Origin: Streptomyces rishiriensis
GTDB taxonomy: Bacteria; Actinomycetota; Actinomycetes; Streptomycetales; Streptomycetaceae
Assembly: GCF_003112535.1 (NCBI RefSeq)
Contig: NZ_BEWA01000006.1
Location: 240,285-304,284, forward strand
Direction of reading: 5' to 3'
Length of the DNA stretch: 64,000 nucleotides
This document shows positions 63,842-64,000 of the stretch, in pieces (position 1 is the stretch's first letter; each line of letters opens with the position of its first letter). The notes below the pieces were generated by a model that did not search any database, was not told the DNA's origin, and saw only the letters and a program-made list of their open reading frames with translations. The translations under genes were made by a program, and so were the position numbers.

Positions 63842-64000
63842 CTGACTGCCTCCTGGAGCGCGAACCACAACTTGGTGAAGACGCTAACCCCGATATAGGT
63901 CAGTTTCTGTCCTATGCGGGCGCCAATGGCATCGTGACCAAGGCGCGCTGAGGCGGAACCCTGCGAGACGGGTCAGCCAGACATAGGACTTGATCGTCTA

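Larger units (their letters stand above)
62306..64000 (-). mobile_element. IS982-like element with a VOC-family passenger gene
   Basis: TAGACGATCAAGTCC at 62306-62320 recurs exactly, inverted, at 63986-64000. Allowing one mismatch the match extends to 22 bp (62306-62327 with 63979-64000). Between them lie the transposase gene and a VOC-family gene, 1695 bp in all, against about 1 kb for a plain IS982. I found no inner end next to the transposase start. The right end coincides with the window edge, so a target duplication cannot be checked, and the right repeat could belong to a second copy. Confidence 0.7.

Overview
The window is chromosomal DNA of a Streptomyces (very high G+C, GTG/TTG starts, Tat lipoproteins, many family proteins typical of the genus: DUF574-type methyltransferases, DUF5999, DUF6099, DUF6299). 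Gene order xylFGH / rok7B7 / ngcEFG ... acnA / murA ... argF / arcA matches, from memory, the SCO6011 to SCO5975 stretch of S. coelicolor, so most of the window is conserved backbone with accessory insertions.

Region 1 (1-25.8 kb) is a carbohydrate block. It holds a xylose ABC system (xylF, xylG, start of xylH), its ROK regulator, an NgcEFG-type N-acetylglucosamine/chitobiose importer, a secreted GH92 alpha-mannosidase, and a glucuronoxylan side-chain cluster: GH67 alpha-glucuronidase, GH42 enzyme, YesL-type membrane protein, GH39 beta-xylosidase, an oligosaccharide ABC importer and a CE7 acetyl esterase. A secreted AA10 LPMO with a CBM2 follows. Candidate operators for DasR, a xylanase-type regulator and CebR lie where these functions predict them.

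Region 2 (26.5-40 kb) is the acnA-murA interval. The aconitase gene and an XRE-MurA fusion gene are separated by about 9 kb of inserted DNA. The main insert is a complete Tn7-like transposon (29468-35663; tnsA, tnsB, tnsC, tniQ and two unknown cargo genes) with matching ends and a 5-bp target duplication. Its tnsB carries a 511-bp tandem duplication that splits it into an N-terminal fragment plus a full-length frame. Directly downstream lie decayed left ends and a tnsA fragment of related elements, so this site has been hit repeatedly. acnA and the XRE-MurA gene share the operator-like motif ATCTC-N6-GAGATAAC.

Region 3 (41-49 kb) looks like an aerobic anthranilate (2-aminobenzoate) CoA pathway: CoA ligase, PaaX-type regulator, FAD monooxygenase/old-yellow-enzyme fusion, enoyl-CoA hydratase, acyl-CoA dehydrogenase and RidA. 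The dehydrogenase and RidA now form one reading frame, apparently through one extra copy of a 10-bp repeat. Two promoter regions share a bipartite element that may be the PaaX operator.

Region 4 (49-62 kb) carries an anti-sigma-type ATPase, ornithine carbamoyltransferase and arginine deiminase, an SPFH protein with a diverged NAD-kinase-like partner behind a promoter enclosed by a 20-bp perfect inverted repeat, the Hen1/Pnkp RNA repair pair, a lipoprotein, an F420-type LLM oxidoreductase and a DUF6099 protein. The window ends in an IS982-like element (62306-64000) whose 22-bp terminal repeats enclose the transposase and a VOC-family passenger gene. No rRNA, tRNA or CRISPR array was seen.
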